Source: Porticoccus sp041395745 (GTDB lineage: Bacteria; Pseudomonadota; Gammaproteobacteria; Pseudomonadales; Porticoccaceae). From it: 64,000 nt of DNA. The translations under genes were made by a program, and so were the position numbers. A model generated the notes under the pieces. The model searched no databases, was not told the origin of the DNA, and saw nothing but the letters and a program-made list of their open reading frames with translations. The DNA is taken from NCBI GenBank assembly GCA_041395745.1, contig JAWKZV010000002.1:248001-312000 (forward strand), written 5' to 3'. Shown one piece after another: positions 16,429 to 24,688 of the stretch (position 1 is the first letter of the stretch; each line of letters starts with the position of its first letter).

Positions 16429-17205
16429 TTAGGCCGCCTCCGCGCTCGCACTTTCCTCGCTCAGGCGTTTTTTCGGCTCCAGATAGGCTTTCAGCATGGC
16501 CTCGATGATTCTTGGATTCTGGCCCTGTTGGATGGCGAGAACGCCGTCAATGCACATGGCTTTGATTCTGCTTTCTTCGGATTTCCGTAAATTCAGTTTG
16601 TCGGCGATCGGCATGGCGACCATATTGGCGAACATGGCACCGTAGAGAGTGGTGAGCAGTGCCACCGCCATTGCCGGGCCGATGGCTTTTGGGTCGTCCA
16701 TGGCAGAGAGCATTTGCACCAGGCCAATCAGGGTTCCGATCATCCCCATGGCTGGGGCCACATCACCGCTGGCAGTAAACACCTTCGCGCCCCATTTGTG
16801 GCGGTCGACGGTTTCAGTCAAATCCTTTTTAAGCACGCTGCTGATGACGGCGGCATCGGTGCCGTCGATAAGCATCTGAATACCCTGATTTAGGAATTCA
16901 TTGTCGATCTCCTGACTTTCCAGGGCGAGCATACCTTCCTTACGGGCGATCTGGGCGAGGTCGACTATTTTCGTGATGATGTCTTCGGGTTTGTCTGTCT
17001 TGTAAAAGAAGGCGCGCATGGCAACCTTGAAGGCTCCGAAGAACTGTTTCAGGGAGAATTTGATCATCACCACCATGAAGGTTCCCCCAAGTACGATCAG
17101 TAGCGAGGGAATGTTCACGAAAACCAGTGCTGAGCCGCCGGTCAGGATGGCTGCCAGTACGATCCCCATGGCGCCAAGCAAGCCCAGAAGTGTCGCCAGA
17201 TCCAT
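16429..17205 (-). CDS. pomA: Sodium-type flagellar stator protein PomA (MotA family)
   Basis: The 258-residue MotA-family protein starts MDLATLLGLLGAMGIVLAAI, has four hydrophobic helices, and has the PomA-like IPSLLIVLGGTFMVVMIKFS. Cytoplasmic charged region: IARKEGMLALESQEI. Third/fourth helix region: GDVAPAMGMIGTLIGLVQML and IGPAMAVALLTTLYGAMFAN. TGAGGAG precedes the start. It heads the pomA-pomB-pilZ operon, divergent from the SPOR gene's neighbours and convergent with the main flagellar operon. Confidence 0.94.
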   Translation of the reverse strand: MDLATLLGLLGAMGIVLAAILTGGSALVFVNIPSLLIVLGGTFMVVMIKFSLKQFFGAFKVAMRAFFYKTDKPEDIITKIVDLAQIARKEGMLALESQEIDNEFLNQGIQMLIDGTDAAVISSVLKKDLTETVDRHKWGAKVFTASGDVAPAMGMIGTLIGLVQMLSAMDDPKAIGPAMAVALLTTLYGAMFANMVAMPIADKLNLRKSEESRIKAMCIDGVLAIQQGQNPRIIEAMLKAYLEPKKRLSEESASAEAA

Positions 17206-17293
17206 AATTACTCCTCAGTATTTCTCAGTGGCGGTGCTCTTCAGAAGCTGACATTTTCGTGTGACTGTCGGCGGGTGTAAAGGCTAAGTTCAA

Positions 17294-17311
17294 CAGCACT
17301 AACAATGCCAA
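17294..17311 (-). promoter_or_regulatory. Possible sigma-54 promoter for pomA-pomB-pilZ
   Basis: On the minus strand TTGGCATTGTTAGTGCTG has GG-N10-GC spacing (GG at 17309-17308, GC at 17297-17296). The -12 box is GTGC rather than TTGC. It lies about 90 bases upstream of pomA, so a leader of about 75-80 bases is predicted. Confidence 0.42.
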
Positions 17312-17327
17312 GAAATTCTACCTGCAA

Positions 17328-18092
17328 TTAAGGCGCTGTCTGTCGCGTAGCCCAGAGACCATTCAGGTTTGTCTTGTTCATTAATTGGCCAGCCACTTTT
17401 TCCGCAGCCTCGCGGCTTTTGAAACCGGGCAGTTGGACTCTGTAAGCAGGTTTTCCTCCCAGCGTGGTTTCGTTCATGGTGGCTTGGTAGCCCAGCTTGC
17501 TGATTTTTTCTTTGAGAGATCTCGCTGCTTCCTGCGATGAGAATGTACCGAGATTAAGCGACCACAGTGTATTAGCTTTTTTATCACTTTTTGCGGGGGC
17601 TCCAGGTTGTTTCTCAAGCGAGGCTTGTAGGGTGATGAAGGACTGCTCCATATCACGATGGACGATTGCTGTTTGTTCTCTCTGTTCGTAGAGCTGGAGT
17701 TCAAGTTGCTCCATCTGTTTCTGTAACCGGGCAATTTCAGTCTGTAGCGATGCCTGCCCTTCGAGGATGGTGGTGATGGACTCCGAGGGAATATCCGTAC
17801 TTTGGGCGACAGGCACAGCTGATGACTGCTCGGGCGTTGCTCCAGCACGGGCTAGCAGCATCACAAGTGCGATCACCATGACAACATGACTTGCAGTGAG
17901 CAGCCATAGCAGGGGCTGCTTTTGTGTGTGGGGGATATCTTGGGCAGGGGCGTGTCTGGGCGGGCGCTGTTCAGAAGGTTCTTCCAATGCATGTTCCCGA
18001 TCAGGACGTTGACGTCCGTTGTTCTGCTGCTCTTCGGGTGAAATGCCCGCCAGCCAGTCACGGTCTATTTTCAGGTTGAGATCTTTTTCCAT
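17328..18092 (-). CDS. SPOR-domain membrane protein next to stator genes
   Basis: The 254-residue bitopic protein has a charged cytoplasmic N-terminus (1-58), one transmembrane helix (about 61-82), a coiled coil (about 107-150), and a C-terminal SPOR domain from about residue 172 (LWSLNLGTFSSQEAARSLKE, then YRVQLPGFKSREAAEKVAGQ). SPOR domains bind denuded peptidoglycan at division sites. The architecture recalls FtsN/DedD-like proteins, but its place between stator genes and a second fliK suggests a motility or cell-pole role. No specific ortholog is recognised. Confidence 0.8.
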   Translation of the reverse strand: MEKDLNLKIDRDWLAGISPEEQQNNGRQRPDREHALEEPSEQRPPRHAPAQDIPHTQKQPLLWLLTASHVVMVIALVMLLARAGATPEQSSAVPVAQSTDIPSESITTILEGQASLQTEIARLQKQMEQLELQLYEQREQTAIVHRDMEQSFITLQASLEKQPGAPAKSDKKANTLWSLNLGTFSSQEAARSLKEKISKLGYQATMNETTLGGKPAYRVQLPGFKSREAAEKVAGQLMNKTNLNGLWATRQTAP

Positions 18093-18178
18093 TATTTGGC
18101 AAGTGTATTATTGCTATGGTTAGGTAAATTGATAATGCCAATGATTTGTGATGCACGAACTGTGCCGGTATCTAGCAA

Positions 18179-19270
18179 ATGGAAGAACTGCAGCTTGCAT
18201 TAACCACCTCCCGTGTCGACCAGAAGAACATGGGTCTTTGGCTGAAATCCTGGCAGGTGGGCCAGGTGTTGCAGGCGCTGGTGACAGACAAGGCCCCCAG
18301 TGGTCAGCTGGTATTGAGAATCGCAGGCCACCAGATTACGGCGACAGCAGATATTCCGGTGCAGAAAGGAGCGGTATTGTCGCTGGAGGTCAGTCGCCTG
18401 ACACCCCAGCCTACATTGAAAATTCTCGGTTCGCCTCTGCCGGCATCTGTAGCGGCTAACGCATCTGCTGAACCACATTCCGGTAATTATCAAGGGTTGG
18501 TGGTTCGTCAAAATGAAGTTGTACTACCTCTTCAATTGGCGCGTCATATATTGAATGGCGTCAATATCCCGGCGCTCTTGCCTGCTCTGGGAAGGGAGAT
18601 TGACGCTATTTTCCGTTCATTGACTCAGTTTTCAGCATTGCGCGATCCCAAAGTTCTGAAGGCGCTGTTGTCACAGAGCTACCAGTCGGACGGTGAAAAT
18701 ACATCCCCGATTGATGCTGGTTCGAAATCCGACATGAAATCGCTATTGAGCCGGTTGTTGACATCTCTAGATGCAAATTTGTTACAACAAGCCGGGGACC
18801 ATGAGCTGGCACAGTTGCAGGCACTCCGTGACGCCAGCGAAGGTGCCTTGTCACGTCTGGCTCTCAGTCAGATCAAGTCCGCCGTCAGTCAGGAGGGTGC
18901 GGTTAAGGGTTGGTACTTTGAGCTGCCCATATTAATGGAACAAGAACTCCGCAACCTGTTTGTGGTGGTGGAGCAGGAGAAAAGAAACTCGGGGCGGCTA
19001 TCCCCTTCCTGGCGTTTGTGGCTTGCTCTGGATGCGGGAAAACTGGGCCCTGTGGAGGCGGAAATTTTTTATGGTGGGGAGGCGTTGTCCGTGGTGCTTT
19101 ATGCGGAACGGGAGGCAACCTACCGGGCCATGAAAGCAGATGTCGGACAATTGCGAGATGCATTGGAAGCGAGAGGCGACAAGACCGGAGTGATTAATTG
19201 TCGGCAGGGACTTACCGGTCGTACTTTTCAGCAGGCAATCAGCATGGCTTGCCTTGAGGCGCATGTATGA
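18179..19270 (+). CDS. Second FliK-like hook-length control family protein
   Basis: The 363-residue protein shows overall FliK-family layout rather than close identity. An N-terminal beta-rich part (WQVGQVLQALVTDKAPSGQL, LRIAGHQITATADIPVQKG) is followed by a variable middle, and the C-terminal half resembles a Flg_hook fold (WYFELPILMEQELRNLFVVV, WRLWLALDAGKLGPVEAEIF, VLYAEREATYRAMKADVGQL). It overlaps the next gene, a lone FlhB C-terminal domain, by 4 bases (ATGA). That pairing of ruler and switch strengthens the call. The ribosome site is weak. Confidence 0.75.
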   Translation: MEELQLALTTSRVDQKNMGLWLKSWQVGQVLQALVTDKAPSGQLVLRIAGHQITATADIPVQKGAVLSLEVSRLTPQPTLKILGSPLPASVAANASAEPHSGNYQGLVVRQNEVVLPLQLARHILNGVNIPALLPALGREIDAIFRSLTQFSALRDPKVLKALLSQSYQSDGENTSPIDAGSKSDMKSLLSRLLTSLDANLLQQAGDHELAQLQALRDASEGALSRLALSQIKSAVSQEGAVKGWYFELPILMEQELRNLFVVVEQEKRNSGRLSPSWRLWLALDAGKLGPVEAEIFYGGEALSVVLYAEREATYRAMKADVGQLRDALEARGDKTGVINCRQGLTGRTFQQAISMACLEAHV

Positions 19271-19548
19271 AGCCTCCAAAGACGCTCGGTCCTAAAAAAG
19301 CAGCTGCCTTGAGTTACTCTGGCGTGGGTGCTCCTCGGGTAGTAGCAAAAGGCGAAGGTGATGTGGCTGCAAAAATCACCGAAATTGCCGAACAGGCGGG
19401 CGTTGCCATGGTAGAAGATGGTGCATTGGCCACAGTGCTTTTGCAGGTGCCTTTGGGAGACGAGATTCCCGAGGCTCTCTATGTGGCCATCGCAGAGATC
19501 CTTGCACATATTTATCGTCTTGGGGAGTTCGTCGACAGTTACGATTAA
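19267..19548 (+). CDS. Free-standing FlhB/EscU C-terminal domain protein
   Basis: The 93-residue protein aligns with the part of FlhB that follows the NPTH cleavage site: AAALSYSGVGAPRVVAKGEG against FlhB ALKYDESPGAAPKVVAKGRD, and VPLGDEIPEALYVAIAEILA against FlhB EVGQEIPQNLYMAVARVLA. It has no transmembrane part and no NPTH, so it resembles the processed FlhB-CC fragment made directly. Its start overlaps the stop of the FliK-like gene (ATGA). Such small FlhB-like proteins occur in several Proteobacteria; in other species they can partly replace FlhB-CC. Confidence 0.88.
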   Translation: MKPPKTLGPKKAAALSYSGVGAPRVVAKGEGDVAAKITEIAEQAGVAMVEDGALATVLLQVPLGDEIPEALYVAIAEILAHIYRLGEFVDSYD

Positions 19549-19559
19549 TACCTTATAAT
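19532..19559 (+). promoter_or_regulatory. Sigma-70 promoter for the GGDEF gene
   Basis: TCGACA (19532-19537), a 16-base spacer and a perfect TATAAT (19554-19559) lie about 80 bases before the cyclase ATG. The -35 overlaps the 3' end of the FlhB-like gene. The cyclase is therefore likely transcribed separately from the flagellar genes. Confidence 0.6.
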
Positions 19560-19639
19560 GTGCATCCGCACACATAATGGTTGTTATTTAATTAACAGTA
19601 TTGGTCGTTTCCAATAATAAAACGCAGGGGTTTTCATCC

Positions 19640-21151
19640 ATGGATTCAGAGGGATCATTGACACGTCTGATCGTCAGACTCACGCATCTGGTCGACGACT
19701 GCGATCATGAAGTGGTCCTTTTGCTGAAGAAGCTTCGGCATACGCTCAAAAGTGCGTATGACATTACAGAAATCGATCGCTTTTCCGATGAGTTGGCCCG
19801 CCATATGATTTTGCGCAGCGAGGCCTCGGTCAAATCAAGGGCCGACGCTGCGCCCGCTGCAGTAAAAGATCTTGTCGCCGCTATCCGCTCCCTACAGGTG
19901 GATAAGGGCCTTCGTGCAAAGCTGGATGGTCTGGCTGATCGCCTGGCAGGTGCCCAGGATATTGAACAGCAACTTTGCTATCTCAGAGAGATTTTTTCTC
20001 TGCTTTCCAGCTCGCTGCCAAAGCTGGAGAGTAAGGATGCCTCACGGGGTGGGGTTAAAGGCTGGTTCGAGAAAAAGCCCAGCAAGCCGGACCCTGCAGT
20101 TGATGAATTTCTTTCTAAGACAGTAGTACTGCTGCAACGGATTTTCAGTCTGATTGACGTACTCAATGGCAATGGGAAGGAAACCCACTGGCTGCGGGAT
20201 CAATTGAAGGATTCTCAGTCATTCGAATCGGTAAGTGTCGTTCTGGAAGATGTTATTGAGCTACTGGCAGATATGTCTGCCAAAGTTAATGAAGAACGGA
20301 TGACGACCCAATCCTTCTTGGGCGGTTTACGGGACAAATTACAGACTGTAGAAGAGGCCATTTTTTCCGTAATTTCCGATGGTGACGACTCCTTCAAACG
20401 TGCTGCGCAGTTGGAGTCTGAGGTCAGTAATGATGTCAGAGTTATTGGCAAGGCTGTTGAGGAAGATGATCTTCTGATGCTGAAAAAAACTGTGGAGATG
20501 GGACTTTCCAATCTGACAGCTAAAGTTGCGGGCTACCTTGAGGAGGAGCAGCGCCATCACCAGGAAAGTAAGACAAAAATCCAGGATCTTTCCCTTCAGG
20601 TGCGCAATATGGAGGCTGAGACCAACAAGCTGCGTAGTGAAGTCAGAATGAAGCAGGATCTGGCGGTCAAGGATCCCTTGACCGGTGTCTATAACCGGGC
20701 CGGTTATGAGGAGAGAATCAAGGAGGAGTTTTCCCGCCGACAAAGAACTGGTGCCCCATTGTCCATGGTGTTTGTTGACTGTAATAAATTCAAACAAATC
20801 AACGATACCTTTGGCCACAATGCGGGAGATGTTGTTCTTGTCAAAGTCGCAGAAGTGCTGAAGAGCCGAGCCAGGGTTTCAGACATTGTTGCCCGTTATG
20901 GTGGAGATGAATTTGTGGTCTTATTGCCAGATACTGCGATTGATGGCGCCGAAATTTTTGCCCACGATGCCTGTGCCAAAGTGAAACAGGCTGGCTTTAA
21001 TAACAATGGCAGGCCCCTGGATGTATCTATTTCTTGCGGAGTGACTGAGGTCCGGAGTGATGATGACCCTGCAAGCGTTTTGCATCGTGCCGACCATGCG
21101 ATGTACACGGCAAAAAAAGAATGCGATACGAAGGTGTTTTCAGTACGTTGA
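19640..21151 (+). CDS. Diguanylate cyclase with long coiled-coil N-terminus
   Basis: The 503-residue cytoplasmic protein makes c-di-GMP from two GTP. The C-terminal GGDEF domain starts near residue 340 (DPLTGVYNRAGYEERI) and contains FVDCNKFKQINDTFGHNAGD and the intact active site RYGGDEF (GGDEF at 421-425). The product-inhibition I-site RVSD sits five residues upstream. The first 330 residues are helical and charged with no membrane segment and no familiar sensor domain. The ATG at 19640 follows AGGGG; a TTG at 19601 is less likely. It may supply c-di-GMP to the nearby PilZ protein. Confidence 0.93.
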   Translation: MDSEGSLTRLIVRLTHLVDDCDHEVVLLLKKLRHTLKSAYDITEIDRFSDELARHMILRSEASVKSRADAAPAAVKDLVAAIRSLQVDKGLRAKLDGLADRLAGAQDIEQQLCYLREIFSLLSSSLPKLESKDASRGGVKGWFEKKPSKPDPAVDEFLSKTVVLLQRIFSLIDVLNGNGKETHWLRDQLKDSQSFESVSVVLEDVIELLADMSAKVNEERMTTQSFLGGLRDKLQTVEEAIFSVISDGDDSFKRAAQLESEVSNDVRVIGKAVEEDDLLMLKKTVEMGLSNLTAKVAGYLEEEQRHHQESKTKIQDLSLQVRNMEAETNKLRSEVRMKQDLAVKDPLTGVYNRAGYEERIKEEFSRRQRTGAPLSMVFVDCNKFKQINDTFGHNAGDVVLVKVAEVLKSRARVSDIVARYGGDEFVVLLPDTAIDGAEIFAHDACAKVKQAGFNNNGRPLDVSISCGVTEVRSDDDPASVLHRADHAMYTAKKECDTKVFSVR

Positions 21152-21609
21152 AGTATGTTCTCTTTGACGCTAATAGGTTTCGTTGGTGTTGGGAGTGATT
21201 TGTAGTTTTTTATTTGTGGGGGAGAGGCATTTCACAGGTAAAGCGCATTACAGACAGCCCATAAAAAGTGTGGTTGCAATCGTTATTCCGGGGGGGCGGG
21301 CGCGCACCAGACAGCAGCTACCATAGGTTGCAAATTGTCTTATCACGCCCTTTTTGGTCTTCACGCTATTGAAAAAAGGTAAGTTCGGTCGTTACCTCTT
21401 GTGGCGATTTGTCCCTCCAGTTGCCCTCTAACAAAAGCGGTTCCTTCAATAGCACTTCCGTCTTGATCGATGGAAATGATGCCTTCGCGGCGTGATCCTA
21501 CTGTTGTTGCTTTAACTGGTTGTTCCCATAGGAGCTTCGCCTTCTTGAGGGCAAGTAGAGTTTGGGACGTGAAGCGTAGTTCGGATGCTCAGCCGATTCG
21601 TTTATCGTT
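21152..21609 (+). other. Intergenic stretch, no supported gene
   Basis: This 458-base gap holds no convincing gene. On the minus strand a frame is open from about 21588 down to a stop near 21365 (about 70 codons, ending RGNDRTYLFSIA) but has no ATG, GTG or TTG start. It could be the remains of a gene or chance. A G-rich run lies near 21290. Confidence 0.4.
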
Positions 21610-21885
21610 TCATTCCAGGGGGGGGAGCAATGGGCTCAAACTGTGTTGTTCCGGTGGCTGACAGCTTATTGCGCCGAGCTGCCCGGCATAGGGGGCAAAT
21701 GACGGGTTCAGGTAGACCACTACTGAGCAGTACAGCCCGGCTGTGGTTTCGTGGCGATAGTAGGCCGCCATCCCCGCAGGTTTTCCCGTCTGTTCATAGA
21801 TTTCTGTCAGCTGGATTTCCAGATCGTCGAAATCTGGCCCGGCCAGCAGGGCGTCACCGAGGTCGATGACAAACCAGTTTTGCAT
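21610..21885 (-). CDS. Small conserved-looking hypothetical protein
   Basis: The 91-residue protein begins MQNWFVIDLGDALLAGPDFD and has a mixed alpha/beta composition typical of a folded cytoplasmic protein; the Pro-rich end trails off. I have a loose memory of similar short proteins in pseudomonads but cannot name a family. No clear ribosome site is visible upstream of the ATG. It lies 70 bases from the next gene, a TIGR02647 protein in the same direction. Confidence 0.55.
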   Translation of the reverse strand: MQNWFVIDLGDALLAGPDFDDLEIQLTEIYEQTGKPAGMAAYYRHETTAGLYCSVVVYLNPSFAPYAGQLGAISCQPPEQHSLSPLLPPLE

Positions 21886-21955
21886 ATGGAGTCCGGAGTG
21901 GTAATCGCTTTATCGGCAGGGTGGCGCTTTAGCCCCGCTCCTGCCGTGTGTGAGT

Positions 21956-22195
21956 TTATTGGGAAGACAGGATGCCCAACAGTTTGCGGGTATGTTCCAT
22001 CGTCTCGAATCCCAGGTCCGTCAGATAGCCGCCATCCGGTTGTGTGATGAGACCCTTCTGGTAAAGCCGCTCGGCAGCCGCCACCACGTCGGGGTTGGCT
22101 TCGTGCTGATGTACCTTGATGCCTTCCTGCAGGGAGTTGCCGCTGAATTGGGTCAGCAGGTTGAGTTCAGCCAGGTAGTCGGGGGAGAAGGGCAT
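21956..22195 (-). CDS. TIGR02647-family small protein
   Basis: The 79-residue protein has the pattern of the TIGR02647 family of short conserved proteins in Pseudomonas and relatives: MPFSPDYLAELNLLTQF, then AERLYQKGLITQPDGGYLTD and LGFETMEHTRKLLGIL. The middle looks like a small winged-helix-like fold. Function is not known. A purine-rich AGAGGTAAC precedes the start. Confidence 0.85.
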   Translation of the reverse strand: MPFSPDYLAELNLLTQFSGNSLQEGIKVHQHEANPDVVAAAERLYQKGLITQPDGGYLTDLGFETMEHTRKLLGILSSQ

Positions 22196-22318
22196 GGTGT
22201 TACCTCTTATTGTTGTGTGTCCGGTTAAGGTAGCAGATTTCCCGACCCCGGTGCCACGCCCATCTCAGAATGAATGCCTGTCGCTGTTTTTCCCGAGCGA
22301 GGACTGGCAACAATAAGA

Positions 22319-23200
22319 TTATTCAGCGTGACTGAGAGGCAGGCTCCGGATCTCGGTATGCTCTTCGCTGACGCTGGTCAGGAATGCTGACAGACTGTGT
22401 GGCGGTCCGCTGGTGTAAAAGGATGTGGGGTGCCAAGCCTGTTCCGGCAGCGGTAGCGCCGGATTGACCCGCGCCAGTTGTCGGGCGACCGCTACCGAGG
22501 ATTCAATAATGGTGACTCCGGGGCCGGCAATGTTGGCAATCTGTGCTGCAAGAAAGGCGTAGTGAGTGCAGCCCAGAACAATGGTATCTGCACCGGCTTC
22601 AATACCGGGGCGAACGTAGGAAGCAACAAGTTCCAGTGTGGCGGCGGAGGTAAATTCACCGCGCTCAACGCGCTCGACCAGCCCGGGACAGGCTTGCAGG
22701 AGAATGCGAACATTACCCCCGAACTCGGCACACAGGCGCGCCACCGACTGGCTGCGAACGGTATTGGCTGTCGCCATTACCAGAATAGTGCGTGAGCTGG
22801 TCACCAATGCCGCCGGTTTGATGGCGGGCTCCATGGCGACAATGGGCAGGGAAAATTTTGCACGCAGGTTCGCCGCGGCGATCACGCTGATGGTATTACA
22901 GGCCAGCACCAGCGCTTTGACCTGTTGGCGGACAAAGAAGTCGGCAACCTGCTCTGCTCTGGCCTGCAATGCCTCAGGTGTGCGGTCGCCATAGGGGGCA
23001 AGGCCGCTGTCAGCTACGTAGATCAGCGATTCCCGGGGCAGGGCGGCACGGATGGCCCGGAGTACCGAGACGCCTCCCACGCCGGAATCGTAGACGCCGA
23101 TACGCCCGGGTAGGTCGGTCTGGGGTGCAAGTGGAAGAACGGGGGCGCAGTGCCACGGCGATGGCTGTCGCTCGTTACCTTTGTCAAAAGTTGACGTCAC
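22319..23200 (-). CDS. murI: Glutamate racemase
   Basis: MurI converts L- to D-glutamate for peptidoglycan. The product shows the family core GRIGVYDSGVGGVSVLRA, SGLAPYGDRTPEAL, the first catalytic Cys in LVLACNTISVIAAANLR and the second in VLGCTHYAFLAAQIANI. Both cysteines are present, though the flanks differ from the commoner ACNTA.. and GCTHYP forms. The start is uncertain: a GTG at 23200 with GGAT upstream, or a TTG at 23227. Either overlaps the 3' end of the upstream membrane-protein gene, suggesting coupling. Confidence 0.9.
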   Translation of the reverse strand: MTSTFDKGNERQPSPWHCAPVLPLAPQTDLPGRIGVYDSGVGGVSVLRAIRAALPRESLIYVADSGLAPYGDRTPEALQARAEQVADFFVRQQVKALVLACNTISVIAAANLRAKFSLPIVAMEPAIKPAALVTSSRTILVMATANTVRSQSVARLCAEFGGNVRILLQACPGLVERVERGEFTSAATLELVASYVRPGIEAGADTIVLGCTHYAFLAAQIANIAGPGVTIIESSVAVARQLARVNPALPLPEQAWHPTSFYTSGPPHSLSAFLTSVSEEHTEIRSLPLSHAE

Positions 23201-23468
23201 TGATGTTGATCCAGACCTGGCCGACAAGCATAAGGGCAGTGATCAAAAACCACCCGCCGTAGAGAAGCGTGTTGCGGCGAATCCGACCTTCCCGGTGTAG
23301 CCTGAAGCCGTACAGGATTGCCGCCGCGCATATTACCTGAATTCCCAGCACTCCGAGCGCCGAAGGTACTGAGCCAATATCCGGTTTGAAGCCCAGGCCA
23401 ACGATCAGAAAGCCGGTGGCGCCAAAGGTAAGAAGCAGCCAGCTGAAAATTCGCAGAAAGTTAAGCAT
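23184..23468 (-). CDS. Small membrane protein, three predicted helices
   Basis: The 94-residue protein is very hydrophobic, with likely transmembrane segments at about residues 5-27, 36-56 and 67-88 separated by a short basic loop (RLHREGRIRRN). No signal for function. It begins 7 bases after the SDR gene ends and overlaps the murI start, so it belongs to an SDR-membrane protein-murI run. Confidence 0.7.
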   Translation of the reverse strand: MLNFLRIFSWLLLTFGATGFLIVGLGFKPDIGSVPSALGVLGIQVICAAAILYGFRLHREGRIRRNTLLYGGWFLITALMLVGQVWINISDVNF

Positions 23469-23474
23469 TAGGAT

Positions 23475-24155
23475 TCACTCCGCGTAAATCATTTTGCGCG
23501 TCATGCCGCCGTCAACAGTCAGTATCTGGCCGGTGACAAACTCTGCCCCGGCCAGATACCTGACCGCGTGGCTGATGTCCTCCGCGCGGCCAACCCGGCC
23601 CGCCGGGTGTTGGTTGTGGTCGATATCCCGCAGTCCTGAACCGTCGGCAATCCAGCCGGGGGCGATCCCGTTAACCCGAATAGCCGGACCCAGATGGACA
23701 GCAAGTGAATAGGTCAATGAGACCAGCCCACCTTTGGCGGCGGCGTAGGCAAAATCTCCGGACTCGGACATGAACGCTCTGGTGGATGCGATATTGATGA
23801 TGGAGCCGCCCTTGCGCAGCAGCGGCAGTGCCGCGCGGCTCATCAAAAAGGCCCCGGTGAGATGGCTGTCGATGATCTGGTTCCAACTAGACAGTGGAAT
23901 TTCTGACAGCTTGTTGAAGATCCCATGAGTGGCCCCCGCGTTGTTGACGAGCAGGTCCAGACTGTCCCAGCCCAGTTGCTGGAAAGCATTGCTGACGGAT
24001 TCTTCGTTGCTCACGTCGCAATGAATGTTGGTAATCCGGGCTTCGCTCTGGTCCGCCGTATCAAAGGATGCCACTTCCCAGCCATCCGCCGACAGTGATC
24101 GGCAAATGTCGCTGCCGATCAGCCCGGCCCCTCCGGAAATGATTGCGCGTTTCAT
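23475..24155 (-). CDS. Short-chain dehydrogenase/reductase
   Basis: A classical SDR of about 226 residues. The cofactor site GGAGLIGSDICRSL is near the N-terminus (SGGAGLIG in place of the usual TGxxxGxG), followed by CDVSNEES, LLVNNAGATHG, catalytic Ser in INIAS, YAAAK (Tyr-x3-Lys), and PGWIADGSGLRD. It probably reduces a carbonyl using NAD(P)H, substrate unknown. The ATG at 24155 has AGGAT at good distance; an upstream ATG at 24188 would add residues absent from the family. Confidence 0.9.
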   Translation of the reverse strand: MKRAIISGGAGLIGSDICRSLSADGWEVASFDTADQSEARITNIHCDVSNEESVSNAFQQLGWDSLDLLVNNAGATHGIFNKLSEIPLSSWNQIIDSHLTGAFLMSRAALPLLRKGGSIINIASTRAFMSESGDFAYAAAKGGLVSLTYSLAVHLGPAIRVNGIAPGWIADGSGLRDIDHNQHPAGRVGRAEDISHAVRYLAGAEFVTGQILTVDGGMTRKMIYAE

Positions 24156-24240
24156 AAAACTATCCTGATCGTGGGGTAGGGCAATCATAAGCCCGTTGAT
24201 GAGGGAATAGAAAAGGGGCTGACCTACTTATGTTTTCTGG

Positions 24241-24654
24241 TCAGATGTGCTGAGGCAACGCCTGATATTTTGGTGCGAGCTCCAGGTTATGATCCCAGCC
24301 AGCTTTGCTGCCGACAAAAATATGTGCGGTGGGTTTTATTGCGATTTCTTCATCCAGACTGCCCGCCGGTATCACAATAAAGGATTCGCCGGGAATCTCG
24401 ATCGGAAGCGCAGATCCGCAGACAGTACAGAAGCTCCGGGTATGCCGGGTGGCGGGCAGTGTAAATGTCTGAACCAGTTCTTCGCCTGACAGCCATTGCA
24501 GGTTTGCCCCATGGGAAAACAGGTTGGCGGCGTGGGCGGAGCCGGTGTCTTTCCTGCAGCGGGAGCAGTGACAGAGAAAGAATTGTTCGAATTCACCCTC
24601 AATCTCGAAATGGACACAGCCGCAAAGGCAGGAGCCTGTTGTCTTCATTGTCAC
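24241..24654 (-). CDS. GFA-family zinc protein
   Basis: A 137-residue member of the GFA (glutathione-dependent formaldehyde-activating enzyme-like) family. Zinc-binding cysteines are visible in GSCLCGCVHFEIEG, FLCHCSRCRKDTGSAHAAN and FCTVCGSALPIE. The enzymatic role of this family is doubtful for most members. A second in-frame ATG two codons in is equally likely as start. It overlaps nothing but lies close to the cupin gene, same strand. Confidence 0.88.
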   Translation of the reverse strand: MTMKTTGSCLCGCVHFEIEGEFEQFFLCHCSRCRKDTGSAHAANLFSHGANLQWLSGEELVQTFTLPATRHTRSFCTVCGSALPIEIPGESFIVIPAGSLDEEIAIKPTAHIFVGSKAGWDHNLELAPKYQALPQHI

Positions 24655-24688
24655 CTCTTCTGGAGCAGTAATGGTTTGGGCTGGTCGT

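Noticed and set aside
17253..17267. GCCGACAG on the minus strand upstream of pomA as a sigma-28 -10 box
   Set aside because: No matching -35 element at the right distance; the sigma-54 match nearby is better.
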